Assembly (NCBI GenBank): GCA_913064775.1
Contig: CAJYAD010000028.1
Coordinates: forward strand, 1-45,791
Direction of reading: 5' to 3'
From: an uncultured Albidovulum sp.
GTDB lineage: Bacteria; Pseudomonadota; Alphaproteobacteria; Rhodobacterales; Rhodobacteraceae
DNA length: 45,791 nt
Shown: piece by piece, positions 24,888-33,335 of the stretch
How the letters are laid out: each line of letters starts with the position of its first letter
How positions within the stretch are numbered: position 1 is the stretch's first letter
The notes under the pieces: model-generated
Database searches by the model: none
What the model was told of the DNA's origin: nothing
Seen by the model: only the letters and a program-made list of their open reading frames with translations
Made by a program: the position numbers and the translations under genes

Positions 24888-25514
24888 TCAGGCGCTGCGG
24901 CTTTTCCAAAGGTGCCGCCCGTACCAGACCGCGCCCGCCAGCAGCGCGATCAGCACCACGCCGTCCAGCGCATGCATCGCGCGGTGCAGCGCGGGGCTGT
25001 GGTTCCAGGCCTCGCCCAGCTTCAGCCCGACATAGGCCAGCGCAAAGCACCAGGGCCAGGAGCCGAGGAAAGTATAGAGCTGAAACCGCCCGAAGGGCAT
25101 CCGCGCCATGCCCGCGGGCAGCGAGATGAAGGTGCGTACCACCGGCAGCAGCCGGGCGACGAAGACCGTCGCGCTGCCGTAGCGGGCGAAGTACTTTTCG
25201 GCCCGGTCCAGTTCGGCAGGGCTCAGCAGCACATAGCGCCCCCAGCGCTCGACCAGTGGCCGCCCGCCATAGGCGCCGGCAAGATAGGCCAGCGTCGAGC
25301 CGATATTGCAGCCGATCGCGCCCACCGTGGCGACCATCAGCAGCGAAAACTGCCCCGTCGACACCAGATAGCCCGCGAACGGCATGATGATTTCCGAGGG
25401 CAGCGGAATGCAGGCGGATTCGATTGCCATCAACAGCGCGATCCCGCCGTAGCCGAGCGAGCCGATGGCCCCGGTGATGAAGCCGGCCAGACCCGTCATC
25501 AAAGCTGCAGTCAT
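24888..25514 (-). CDS. DedA family inner-membrane protein
   Basis: The 208-residue protein belongs to the DedA/SNARE-associated family, thought to flip undecaprenyl-phosphate or other phospholipids. It has a re-entrant E-x-x-x-P start (AIESACIPLPSEIIMPFAGYL), the FARYGSATVFVARLLPVVRTFISLPAGMARM motif with the conserved F/Y-xxx-R-x-x-P-x-x-R, and FQLYTFLGSWPWCFALAYVGLKLG. About five hydrophobic segments are visible. The start at 25514 is preferred to an upstream one because the preceding 20 residues are basic and not conserved. It is divergent from psd. Confidence 0.9.
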   Translation of the reverse strand: MTAALMTGLAGFITGAIGSLGYGGIALLMAIESACIPLPSEIIMPFAGYLVSTGQFSLLMVATVGAIGCNIGSTLAYLAGAYGGRPLVERWGRYVLLSPAELDRAEKYFARYGSATVFVARLLPVVRTFISLPAGMARMPFGRFQLYTFLGSWPWCFALAYVGLKLGEAWNHSPALHRAMHALDGVVLIALLAGAVWYGRHLWKSRSA

Positions 25515-25730
25515 TCGTGGCTCCTTCGCGCGCGGTTGGGGCGGCAAGATCCCACCAAGGCGCAGGTAACTCAAGCCGTCGCGTCATCACGGGGCCGCGG
25601 GTGCCACGCAGGCCCCCGCTGAAGGCCAATCACGGTGCTGCCGCGCCACTGCCATATGGCGGGACGCCGTGGTTCTTGCTATGGGACAGGGGCGGGGGCC
25701 ACCCGGCGTCGATTTGGGGATATTGCACGA

Positions 25731-26423
25731 ATGACCATGCTTGGAACATTTCTTAAGCCCATGCACCGCGAAGGGATCAAGTTCGTCGCGATCTTCGCCG
25801 CGGTGGCACTGGCGCTGTTCTTCGTCTGGACGCCGCTGGGCTGGATCGGGGTCGGGCTGACGGTGTGGTGCTATTACTTCTTTCGCGACCCCAAGCGCGC
25901 CACCCCCACGCGTGAGGGCCTGATCGTCAGCCCCGCCGATGGCGTCGTGTCATTGATCGAACCGGCCACCCCGCCGGCAGAGCTGGGCATGGGCCCCGAG
26001 CCGCTGACCCGGGTCAGCGTCTTCATGAACGTCTTCAACTGCCATGTGAATCGCAGCCCGATCGCTGGCCGCGTGGCGGCGGTCGCCTATCATCCGGGCA
26101 CCTTCGTCAACGCCTCGCTCGACAAGGCCAGCGTGAACAACGAACGCAACAGCCTGTGCCTGGAACTGGACGACGGTCGCAAGATCGCCGTGGTGCAGAT
26201 CGCCGGGCTGGTCGCACGCCGGATCGTGTGCTGGACCAAGCCGGGGCAAAGCCTGCTGACCGGCGAACGCTTTGGCCTGATTCGATTCGGATCGCGGCTG
26301 GATGTCTATCTGCCCGAGGGCGTCGCGCCGCTGGTGGCGCTGGGGCAGACCATGGTCGCGGGGGAAACCGTGCTGGCGGATCTGCGCACCGATGAACCCC
26401 GCCGCCAGGCCCGGGTGGGCTGA
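25731..26423 (+). CDS. psd: Phosphatidylserine decarboxylase proenzyme, short type
   Basis: The 230-residue pyruvoyl enzyme turns phosphatidylserine into phosphatidylethanolamine at the inner membrane. It has an N-terminal hydrophobic hairpin (residues about 14-45), [13 protein letters not shown], the [15 protein letters not shown] segment with active-site His, and the self-cleavage site [15 protein letters not shown], where the Ser of FGS should become the pyruvoyl group. Length and sequence fit the archaeal-like short Psd of alphaproteobacteria. The ATG at 25731 is taken; another ATG lies two codons later. It is followed after two bases by pssA. Confidence 0.94.
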   Translation: MTMLGTFLKPMHREGIKFVAIFAAVALALFFVWTPLGWIGVGLTVWCYYFFRDPKRATPTREGLIVSPADGVVSLIEPATPPAELGMGPEPLTRVSVFMNVFNCHVNRSPIAGRVAAVAYHPGTFVNASLDKASVNNERNSLCLELDDGRKIAVVQIAGLVARRIVCWTKPGQSLLTGERFGLIRFGSRLDVYLPEGVAPLVALGQTMVAGETVLADLRTDEPRRQARVG

Positions 26424-26425
26424 GC

Positions 26426-27166
26426 ATGAACGAGCGCCGCAGCAAACGCCGGGTCGAGCTTCCGCTCACCTCCCTGTTGCCGAACCTGGTCACGGTGGCG
26501 GCGATCTGCGCGGGCCTGACGGCGATCCGCTTCTCGCTGCAGCACAATTACGTCGTCGCGGTGCAGCTGATCATCGTGGCGGCGGTGTTCGACGGGCTTG
26601 ATGGGCGGTTGGCCCGGATGCTGAAAAGCGAAACCCCGCTGGGGGCCGAGCTTGATTCGCTGGCCGATTTCCTGAACTTCGGCGTGGCTCCGGGGATACT
26701 GCTCTATGTCTGGGCCTTCGCCGAGCTGCGCGATGAGGGCTGGGTCGCCGTGGTGATCTATGCGGTCTGCTGCGTACTGCGGCTGGCCCGGTTCAATGTC
26801 GACAGCAAGGCCGCCACGGAGGGCGCCGAGAAACGGTTCTTTACCGGCGTCCCGGCGCCGGCCGGGGCGTTCCTGGCCCTCTTGCCGATCTTCGCCTCCT
26901 TCACCTGGTCGCAGGTGCCGCTGCTGCCCGAACCGCTGATCGCAGTCTATATCGTGGCGGTCGGCCTGCTGATGATCAGCCGGGTTCCGACCTGGTCGCT
27001 GAAATCGCTGACCATCTACCGCGAGAACGCGCGGCTGTTCGTCGTCGGCTTCGTCGCCGTACTTGCGGCGCTGCTCAGCTTTCCATGGATTTCATTGACT
27101 GTGCTGGATTTCGCCTATTTCGCCGGGATGCTCTGGTCCTGGAGGGTTGCAAAATCGTTAAGCTGA
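26426..27166 (+). CDS. pssA: CDP-diacylglycerol-serine O-phosphatidyltransferase
   Basis: The 246-residue integral membrane CDP-alcohol phosphatidyltransferase makes phosphatidylserine from CDP-diacylglycerol and serine. The catalytic motif is complete (DGLDGRLARML ... GAELDSLADF, residues about 54-80), matching DG-x2-AR-x8-G-x3-D-x3-D. Around seven hydrophobic segments follow, typical of the type II enzyme. Two bases after psd, it is plainly in the same operon, supplying the substrate for Psd. The start at 26426 is within TGAGCATGAAC. Confidence 0.95.
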   Translation: MNERRSKRRVELPLTSLLPNLVTVAAICAGLTAIRFSLQHNYVVAVQLIIVAAVFDGLDGRLARMLKSETPLGAELDSLADFLNFGVAPGILLYVWAFAELRDEGWVAVVIYAVCCVLRLARFNVDSKAATEGAEKRFFTGVPAPAGAFLALLPIFASFTWSQVPLLPEPLIAVYIVAVGLLMISRVPTWSLKSLTIYRENARLFVVGFVAVLAALLSFPWISLTVLDFAYFAGMLWSWRVAKSLS

Positions 27167-27182
27167 GGTAAGGCTCCGAGCT

Positions 27183-27800
27183 ATGGAATTACAGGCTGTC
27201 GAAAAATCCTACGCGCGTTGGGCGCCGATCTACGATAACACCTTCGGTGCGGTGACCCAACGTGGTCGCCGCCGCGCGGTGTCCTACATCAATTCCAAGG
27301 GCGGCAACGTGCTTGAGGTGGGCGTGGGAACCGGTCTGTCGCTGCCGAACTACGCCCCCGAGGTAGAGGTGACCGGCGTCGATTATTCCGAAGAGATGCT
27401 GGAAAAGGCGCGTGAAAAGGTCCGCGTCCGTGGGCTTGCGCAGGTCAAGGCCTTGCAGCAGATGGATGCGCGCGATCTGACCTTCTCAGAAGGCACTTTC
27501 GACGTTGTCGTCGCGATGCATATCATGTCCGTGGTGCCCGAACCCGAGCGGGTGCTGACGGAAATGGCAAGGGTCTGCAAACCTGGCGGGATCGTTCTGA
27601 TCACCAACCATTTCGCCCGCGAAAGCGGCGTTTTGGCCGGGGTAGAGCGTCTGTTTGCGCCGCTGTCGAACCTGATCGGCTGGCATTCCGACTTTCCCGT
27701 CGCGACCGTGATGGGCGAGCCGTCGCTGACGCTGATGGAACGCCGGGCATATCCGCCGCTGCGGATGATGACCTTCCTCGCCTTCCAGAAGGCGGGCTGA
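27183..27800 (+). CDS. pmtA: Phosphatidylethanolamine N-methyltransferase, Rhodobacter type
   Basis: The 205-residue class I SAM-dependent methyltransferase closely resembles PmtA of Rhodobacter sphaeroides, which methylates phosphatidylethanolamine three times to phosphatidylcholine. The SAM loop is LEVGVGTGLSLPNY (residues about 44-57), VTGVDYSEEMLEKAREK is motif II, and MHIMSVVPEPERVLTEMARVCKPGG the later motifs. The N-terminal YARWAPIYDNTFGAVTQRGRR is the membrane-binding start seen in that family. With psd and pssA just upstream (16 bases), the run encodes PS to PE to PC. Confidence 0.93.
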   Translation: MELQAVEKSYARWAPIYDNTFGAVTQRGRRRAVSYINSKGGNVLEVGVGTGLSLPNYAPEVEVTGVDYSEEMLEKAREKVRVRGLAQVKALQQMDARDLTFSEGTFDVVVAMHIMSVVPEPERVLTEMARVCKPGGIVLITNHFARESGVLAGVERLFAPLSNLIGWHSDFPVATVMGEPSLTLMERRAYPPLRMMTFLAFQKAG

Positions 27801-27875
27801 ACGCCGACGGGGGCCTTTGCGGTCCTCTCTCTGGCGCCCCTTTCCCCTTGTCGCCGCGCGACGTAGAAGGCGGCG

Positions 27876-29057
27876 ATGGAATATGACGCGATCGTTCTGG
27901 GCGCCGGCGGCGCGGGGCTTCTGGCGGCGGCCACCGCGGGGCAGGCGGGGGCGCGCGTGCTGGTGCTGGACCATGCCGACAAGCCGGGCAAGAAGATCCT
28001 GATTTCCGGTGGCGGGCGGTGCAATTTCACCAATACCGGCGCCGCGCCCGAATACTACCTGTCGCAAAATCCGCATTTCGCCAAATCGGCGCTCAGCCGC
28101 TATACGCCCTGGGATTTCCTGGCGCTGGTCGAAGGTCACGGCATCGCCTGGCACGAAAAGACCCTGGGCCAGCTGTTTTGCGACGGCTCGGCGCGCCAGA
28201 TCGTCGCCATGCTGGGCGATGAATGTGCTCGCGGCGGGGTCGAGATCCGGCTGTCGACCCCGATCGGCCAGATCGACCACGCTGACGGGCGGTTTTCTGT
28301 GGCCGGTGCTACCGCGCCGCAGTTGGTCATCGCCACCGGCGGCCCGTCGATCCCGAAGATGGGCGCCACCGGCATCGCCTATGACATCGCCCGGCGCTTT
28401 GGCTTGGATGTCGTGCAGCCGCGCCCGGCATTGGTGCCGCTGACGCTGGGCGAGCCAGATCAGGCATTTCGCGACATCTCCGGCGTCGCCTGTCCGGTCA
28501 CGGCACAGGTCGAGACCGGCATCGGTTCTGCCAGGTTCGCCGAAGCCGCGCTTTTCACCCATCGCGGGCTGTCGGGTCCGGCGATCCTGCAGGTCTCGTC
28601 CTATTGGACGCCGGGCGCGGCGGTGGTGCTGACGCTGCTGGAAAATGCCGCCGAACGGCTGCGCGACGCGCGCCGGCGGATGCCGCGGGCCCACCTCAAG
28701 GCGGCGCTGGCCGAACATCTGCCGAACCGTCTGGCCGAGGTTCTGGCGCAGCGCATCGGACTTGCCCGCGAATTGGGCAACACCCCGGATGCCGAACTGG
28801 ACCAGATCGCGGAGACCCTGACGCGCCTGACCTTCCACCCCACCGGCACCGAAGGCTACGCCAAGGCCGAGGTCACCGCTGGCGGGATTTCGACGGCCGA
28901 TCTGTCCTCACGCACGATGCAGGCCGTGCGGCTTCCCGGGCTCTATGCCATCGGCGAGGCGGTGGATGTCACCGGCTGGTTGGGCGGCTACAATTTCCAA
29001 TGGGCCTGGGCCTCGGCGGTGGCTGCCGGGCAGGCGATCGCGGCGCGGCGCGGTTAA
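27876..29057 (+). CDS. HI0933/BaiN-like FAD-dependent oxidoreductase
   Basis: The 393-residue flavoprotein starts with a Rossmann FAD loop ([21 protein letters not shown]) and carries the family mark [13 protein letters not shown] near residues 44-56. The C-terminal [19 protein letters not shown] and [27 protein letters not shown]-like segment completes the FAD site (final WAWASA here). Homologues are called YhiN or BaiN; the substrate of most is unknown. The start at 27876 is preceded by GAAGGCGGCG, a modest ribosome binding site. It ends ten bases from the convergent epmA. Confidence 0.9.
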   Translation: MEYDAIVLGAGGAGLLAAATAGQAGARVLVLDHADKPGKKILISGGGRCNFTNTGAAPEYYLSQNPHFAKSALSRYTPWDFLALVEGHGIAWHEKTLGQLFCDGSARQIVAMLGDECARGGVEIRLSTPIGQIDHADGRFSVAGATAPQLVIATGGPSIPKMGATGIAYDIARRFGLDVVQPRPALVPLTLGEPDQAFRDISGVACPVTAQVETGIGSARFAEAALFTHRGLSGPAILQVSSYWTPGAAVVLTLLENAAERLRDARRRMPRAHLKAALAEHLPNRLAEVLAQRIGLARELGNTPDAELDQIAETLTRLTFHPTGTEGYAKAEVTAGGISTADLSSRTMQAVRLPGLYAIGEAVDVTGWLGGYNFQWAWASAVAAGQAIAARRG

Positions 29058-29067
29058 AGGGGCGCGC

Positions 29068-30105
29068 CTAGTCCACCGGCGCCCAGAGCACGTCTTCGAG
29101 ACGCGGCGCGGCGGTGGCCAGCATCACCAGACGGTCGAAACCCAGCGCAATGCCGCAGGACTCGGCCATCACCGCCAGCGCTGCCAGGAAGTCTTCGTCG
29201 ATCGGGTAGCGCTCGCCGTAGATGCGGGCCTTTTCGTTCATCTCGGCCTCGAATCGGCGGCGCTGTTCGGCGGCGTCGGTCAACTCGCCAAAACCATTGG
29301 CCAGCTCGACCCCGCAGGCATAGGCCTCGAATCGCTCGGCCTCGCGCGGGTCATCGGTGCAGGCGCGCGCCAGCGCCGCCTCGACCGCCGGGTAGCGATC
29401 CAGCATGGTCAGCCGGCCAAGGCCCAGCTGCGGCTCGACCCGCTCGGACAGCAGGCGAGAGAAGATGTCGGACCAGGTGTCATCGGGCGCCGTGCGCACC
29501 CCGACCGCCGCCGCCTGCGCCGCCAGCGCCGGGGCGTCGGCCTGGGGACCGGGGCCCAGCGTCGCCAGCAGGTCGATGCCGGCGTGACGGGCGAAGGCCT
29601 CGGCGACGGACAGCCGCTCGACCGGCGCGAAAGGGTCGCAATGATGATCGCCGAAGCGCAGCACCGCGCTGCCAGCGGCCAGACAGGCGCGGCGCGCCAT
29701 TTCAGCCACGTCGTCCATCAGAACGGTGTAATCTTCGGCCGCGCGGTACCATTCGAGCAGGGTGAATTCCGGGCTGTGGCGCACGCCCCGTTCGCGGTTG
29801 CGCCAGACATGGGCGAAGGAAAAGATCCGCCGCTCGCCCGCCGCCAGCAGCTTCTTCATCGCGAATTCCGGCGAGGTGTGCAGATACATCCGCCGCGAGG
29901 CGCCGTCATTGCCGATCAGATCGGTGGCGAAGGCATGCAGATGGGCCTCATTCCCCGGGCTGGTGACCAGCGCGGGGGGATCGACCTCGATGAAATCGGC
30001 CTCGGCCAGGAAACCCCGGATCGCGGCCTGGGCGCGGTTGCGCGCCAGCAGCACCGGGCGGCGGTCGGCGTGGCGCGAAGGGCTCCACCATGGGGTCTCG
30101 GTCAT
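29068..30105 (-). CDS. epmA: Elongation factor P lysine ligase (EpmA/GenX/PoxA)
   Basis: The 345-residue protein is a truncated class II lysyl-tRNA synthetase that attaches beta-lysine to EF-P. Motif 2 is visible ([28 protein letters not shown]), as is motif 3 ([15 protein letters not shown]), and [22 protein letters not shown] corresponds to motif 1. It lacks the anticodon-binding domain of LysRS, as expected. The start at 30105 ([16 protein letters not shown]) is preferred over a GTG three codons upstream. It is divergent from efp, its substrate, over 99 bases; that placement supports the call. The beta-lysine-forming EpmB is not in this window. Confidence 0.93.
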   Translation of the reverse strand: MTETPWWSPSRHADRRPVLLARNRAQAAIRGFLAEADFIEVDPPALVTSPGNEAHLHAFATDLIGNDGASRRMYLHTSPEFAMKKLLAAGERRIFSFAHVWRNRERGVRHSPEFTLLEWYRAAEDYTVLMDDVAEMARRACLAAGSAVLRFGDHHCDPFAPVERLSVAEAFARHAGIDLLATLGPGPQADAPALAAQAAAVGVRTAPDDTWSDIFSRLLSERVEPQLGLGRLTMLDRYPAVEAALARACTDDPREAERFEAYACGVELANGFGELTDAAEQRRRFEAEMNEKARIYGERYPIDEDFLAALAVMAESCGIALGFDRLVMLATAAPRLEDVLWAPVD

Positions 30106-30122
30106 TGCCTGCACCTCTTGAC

Positions 30123-30150
30123 TGGAAATTCCCGCCCAACTCGGCTAGGG
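30123..30150 (+). promoter_or_regulatory. Possible efp promoter
   Basis: TGGAAA (30123-30128), a 16-bp spacer and CTAGGG (30145-30150) lie about 55 bases before efp, in the gap shared with epmA. TTGACT (30118-30123) is an alternative -35 with a longer spacer. Confidence 0.3.
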
Positions 30151-30204
30151 CCGGGTCCAGACAGGCGCATATGCCGCGCTGCGAGCATCGACAAGGATCC
30201 TTTG

Positions 30205-30771
30205 ATGAAAGTCATCGCCTCTTCCCTGCGCAAGGGCAACGTTGTGGAAATGAACGGCAAGCTCTACGTCGTTCTCAAGGCCGAGAACTTCCACCCCGGC
30301 AAGGGCACGCCCACCACCTCGGTCGACATGCGCGGCATCGGCGACGGTGTGAAGACCACCGAGCGCTGGAAGACCACCGAACAGGTCGAGCGCGCCAATG
30401 TCGATGAGCGTACCTGGGATTTCCTCTATGACGACGCCGAGGGCTTCCACTTCATGAACCCCGAGACCTACGATCAGGTCGCCGCCACCCCCGAGGTCGT
30501 GGGCGATTCCGCGCCCTATCTGGAGCCGGGCATGAAGGTGACGCTGCAAACCTTTGAGGGACGCCCGATCTCGGTCGAACTGCCGCAGAAAATCCCCGTC
30601 GAGATCACCGAGACCGAGCCGGTGGTGAAGGGGCAGACGGCCTCGTCCAGCTACAAGCCGGCGATGACGAATATCGGCGTGCGGGTGATGGTGCCGCCGC
30701 ATATCGACGTGGGCACGAGGGTGGTGATCAACACCACCGACAACAGCTATGTCGAGCGCGCCAAGGACTAG
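30205..30771 (+). CDS. efp: Elongation factor P
   Basis: The 188-residue translation factor relieves ribosomes stalled at polyproline. Domain I carries the modifiable lysine at residue 33 in HPGKGT, the site expected to receive beta-lysine from the neighbouring EpmA. Domain II includes [15 protein letters not shown]. Domain III ends [25 protein letters not shown] and [24 protein letters not shown]. The start at 30205 follows AAGGATCCTTTG. Its stop codon TAG shares the four bases CTAG with the stop of the convergent hpxO gene. Confidence 0.97.
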   Translation: MKVIASSLRKGNVVEMNGKLYVVLKAENFHPGKGTPTTSVDMRGIGDGVKTTERWKTTEQVERANVDERTWDFLYDDAEGFHFMNPETYDQVAATPEVVGDSAPYLEPGMKVTLQTFEGRPISVELPQKIPVEITETEPVVKGQTASSSYKPAMTNIGVRVMVPPHIDVGTRVVINTTDNSYVERAKD

Positions 30772-31943
30772 ATTTCGCGCGCCGGCTCATCCAGCGGGCT
30801 GCCCTCGATCGTCAGACGAAGCCCCGCGATGATCCGCGACCCGTCCTCTCGGCGCAGTTCGGCGTACCAGTCTTCGGTGGCCGCCGGGTCCTTGGCATGG
30901 GTGATGTCGCAGCGTCGGCGCGCGCGTTGCACCAGTGCTGCGGTGCGCGGGGCGCGGCGGTCGCGGTAGCGCGTAAGCGCGGCCCCGGGCTGGTCGGGCC
31001 GGTCGCGCAATTCCATCTGCAAGACGACCGCATCCTCCATCGCCATGCAGCCGCCCTGGCCGAGGTCGGGCGTGGTGTTGTGGGCGGCATCGCCCAGCAG
31101 GGCGACCCGGCCGCGCACCCAGTCATCGAACGGGTCGATATCGCGGATCTCCACCCGGTTGGTGCGCGCAGGATCGATGCGGTCGATCAACGCCTGGACC
31201 GGCGGCGCCCAGCCGGCGAAATGCGCCTTCAGATCGTCGCGAAGGCTTTCGCGTCCCGGGGCCGGACCCGGCGGCAGCGGCACGTCGAAGAAGAAGTAGA
31301 ACCGCCCCCCCGCGACCGGCATCAGCGAGGCGCGCTTGCCCTCGGCCACGAAGGTCGTCCATTGATCGGCGGGGGCGATCGCCGGGTCGGCCTCGATCAG
31401 CCCGTTCCAGTTGACATAGCCGGCATAGCGCCGGGGCAGGTTGCGGCCCAGCACATGGGCGCGCACCGCCGAATGCGCCCCGTCCGCGCCGATCAGCAGA
31501 TCGCCCCGCGCCTCGGACCCGTCGGCGAAGCGCGCGGTGACGACCGCGTCGGTCTGCTCGATCGCGACCAGCTCTTGCCCCAGATGCAGGTGCTCCGGGC
31601 CGAATTCACGCATCAGCATCGCCTGCAGTTCCGCCCGCGCGACGGGATAGGCCCGATGACCGGCGCGGTCGTAAAGCGCGGTCAGGCCGAAGCCGGTCAT
31701 CTGCGTGCCGTCATGGCCGTCAAGATAGGCCATCCGGTCCATGCGCCCGCCAAGGGCGGCGACCTGGGGGCCAAGGCCCAGATGGGCCAGGCATTGCACG
31801 CCATTCGACCAGAGCGACAGCGCAGCACCTACCGGGCGGATTTCGCGGACTTTTTCGAAGATTTCGACATCATGCCCGATCTGGCGCAATGAAATTCCCG
31901 CGCAAAGCCCGCCCATTCCCGCGCCGACGACGATGATCTTCAC
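30768..31943 (-). CDS. hpxO: FAD-dependent urate hydroxylase, HpxO type
   Basis: The 391-residue single-component flavin monooxygenase is very similar to Klebsiella HpxO, which hydroxylates urate to 5-hydroxyisourate with NADH and O2. The FAD loop is [29 protein letters not shown] the second motif, and [19 protein letters not shown] the third. The HpxO-typical run [29 protein letters not shown] is present, with Arg204, Tyr216 and Asp293 at the positions of the Klebsiella substrate-site residues (recalled, not aligned). The tail [10 protein letters not shown] and [15 protein letters not shown] also matches. The gene lies at the left edge of a cluster with a racemase and a PuuE-like hydrolase, which supports a purine or hydantoin role. 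Other flavin hydroxylases remain possible. Confidence 0.85.
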   Translation of the reverse strand: MKIIVVGAGMGGLCAGISLRQIGHDVEIFEKVREIRPVGAALSLWSNGVQCLAHLGLGPQVAALGGRMDRMAYLDGHDGTQMTGFGLTALYDRAGHRAYPVARAELQAMLMREFGPEHLHLGQELVAIEQTDAVVTARFADGSEARGDLLIGADGAHSAVRAHVLGRNLPRRYAGYVNWNGLIEADPAIAPADQWTTFVAEGKRASLMPVAGGRFYFFFDVPLPPGPAPGRESLRDDLKAHFAGWAPPVQALIDRIDPARTNRVEIRDIDPFDDWVRGRVALLGDAAHNTTPDLGQGGCMAMEDAVVLQMELRDRPDQPGAALTRYRDRRAPRTAALVQRARRRCDITHAKDPAATEDWYAELRREDGSRIIAGLRLTIEGSPLDEPAREI

Positions 31944-31997
31944 CTTGTGTCCTTTTCATCAGGTCCTGCGCAATTGCCAGCACGGCTTGCGGCGTCG

Positions 31998-32102
31998 ATT
32001 CAAGAAAAGTGAATTCACGGGCAGAACACGTTTTTCTGAATTGCGCCAGATGCCCGGGATTGCGGCGAATTGGTCGATATCCGGGCGGTCGTTTGAAACG
32101 AC
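31998..32102. promoter_or_regulatory. Dyad-rich region upstream of hpxO
   Basis: The 259-base gap before hpxO holds several symmetric sites: ATTCAAGAAAA/TTTTTCTGAAT imperfect arms (31998-32008 and 32031-32041), GTGAATTCAC between them (32009-32018), and a 15-bp dyad GTCGTTT-G-AAACGAC (32088-32102). These are candidate operators or a control hairpin of hpxO. No regulator gene is adjacent. Confidence 0.35.
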
Positions 32103-32202
32103 GCCGCATGCGGAATTTGCGCGCGGGGTCTGTTGTCCATGTCCGCATTTTCAATCGGTCGCGGCGAAGACGGCAAGCGCCCCGCCGCGACGGCGTTGTG
32201 TG

Positions 32203-32814
32203 TCAGATATAGACGTGCCAGCCAAGCGAGAGGTTCAGCACGATGCCGTAGGTCAGGTACATCAGCAGCACCCCGGTCAGGATGTGCGCCAGCCCCAGCG
32301 CCTTCTTGCTGAACGGCGTGAACAGGTCGAAGCAGTAGAAGAATTCGAAGAAGTAGACCGCCATCAGGCCGAAGAAGAGCCAGGCCACCGGGATATCGCC
32401 GGCCGAGGCAAAGACGATCAGCCCAAGCAGAGAGACCAGAAAAAAGGCTATACACATGAAACCGTTAGGAACGATCGAGCCGCCCCGAAGCCGACTGAGG
32501 CCCATCGCCAGCCAGTGAATGCCGAAGACCGTGGTCTCGATCCCGGCGGCGTAGAGCGGTGTCGAGTGGGCGCCGACGCCGAAGACGTTGAACCAGCTCA
32601 GGCCGATCAGAATGTAGGTGCCGCACAGGAATTGCAGCACGCCGGGCATGAAGAAGCCCCACCAGGCGTTGCTGATCTCGGTCTGCTCGGTTTTGGCGGG
32701 GAAGTTCAGCAGTTCTTGCGGGCCGAAGATCAGATAGCCGGTGCCGAGGCCGAAAAAGGCCAGCCCGAGCGGCACATAGGCGGATTGCGCAAGTGCGAAT
32801 TCCGTTGGTGACAT
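32203..32814 (-). CDS. Six-helix membrane protein, GPR1/FUN34/YaaH (AceTr)-like
   Basis: The 203-residue protein has six evenly spaced hydrophobic helices (about 13-33, 49-72, 85-108, 117-140, 142-165 and 170-198). AYVPLGLAFFGLGTGYLIF recalls the NPAPLGL first helix of the GPR1/FUN34/YaaH acetate-channel family, and WWGFFMPGVLQFLCGTY the second-helix GGLxQxxxG pattern. The AmiS/UreI amide-channel family is the other candidate. It probably moves a small carboxylate, amide or ammonium across the inner membrane. The start at 32814 follows GGGAGGGAAATATTC. It is upstream of hpxO on the same strand and divergent from the ABC transporter; its substrate may be a product of the cluster (inference). 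Confidence 0.55.
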   Translation of the reverse strand: MSPTEFALAQSAYVPLGLAFFGLGTGYLIFGPQELLNFPAKTEQTEISNAWWGFFMPGVLQFLCGTYILIGLSWFNVFGVGAHSTPLYAAGIETTVFGIHWLAMGLSRLRGGSIVPNGFMCIAFFLVSLLGLIVFASAGDIPVAWLFFGLMAVYFFEFFYCFDLFTPFSKKALGLAHILTGVLLMYLTYGIVLNLSLGWHVYI

Positions 32815-33335
32815 GAATATTTCCCTCCCGTTTCATGACATCGTGAAAGGCGGGGTTTTCGGCATGACTTCAGAGCGCGCGAAAACCGCCCGTTTGTGGA
32901 TCTGGGCCGTTTCCTCGCCGGCCTTGTGTTGCTGAATTAGAGGCCTGAAGCGGCCCCTATATCGTTTCCTACCCTGAGCGGCGCGATAGGGCTGCCGCTT
33001 CTGGAACGGTAGGAGACCGGCATTGCGATGGAAAGCCTGCATCGCCCTTATTTGAGCATCCTGATGGAGCCGTGAATTCAAGTGAGCGACTTTGGGCTGA
33101 TTTTGCATTCCGCCGCTTCGAGGGGCGAATAGCAACGCGATCCCAGGTCCGGCGGGCGAAATCGCCGGTGCCGCGCGATCGGCGCGTGAATTTTCGGTCC
33201 CGAAACTGTGCATCCGGCGTGGCGGCTGCCCAAGATTTCCGCAGGCACCTGCGGCGGCGGTGGGTCCGGGCGAAAAAACTGCCTGCTCCGCGGATGTCGC
33301 GACAATCTGCGAATTGGCCATGCCGCGGGGACAGA
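32815..33335. promoter_or_regulatory. Divergent control region of the catabolic cluster
   Basis: These 521 bases separate the minus-strand membrane-protein gene from the plus-strand ABC transporter. No gene is credible: an in-frame extension of the ATPase from 33072 and a minus-strand frame are unlike known proteins. A nested structure has outer arms CCTACC (32968-32973)/GGTAGG (33008-33013) and inner arms AGCGGC (32977-32982)/GCCGCT (32994-32999). A dyad TTTCGG-TC-CCGAAA sits at 33192-33205. Promoters could not be fixed. Confidence 0.45.

Noticed and set aside
28945-30204. In-frame extension upstream of efp, 420 codons long
   Set aside because: It runs antisense through epmA, and EF-P proteins always start at the MKVIASS-like site; no homology upstream.
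31741-32811. Long plus-strand frame across the hpxO leader and the membrane-protein gene
   Set aside because: Antisense to two better-supported genes, no recognisable domain.
33072-33335. 88-codon in-frame extension of the ABC ATPase
   Set aside because: Highly basic, without any family similarity; the ATPase starts normally at 33336.
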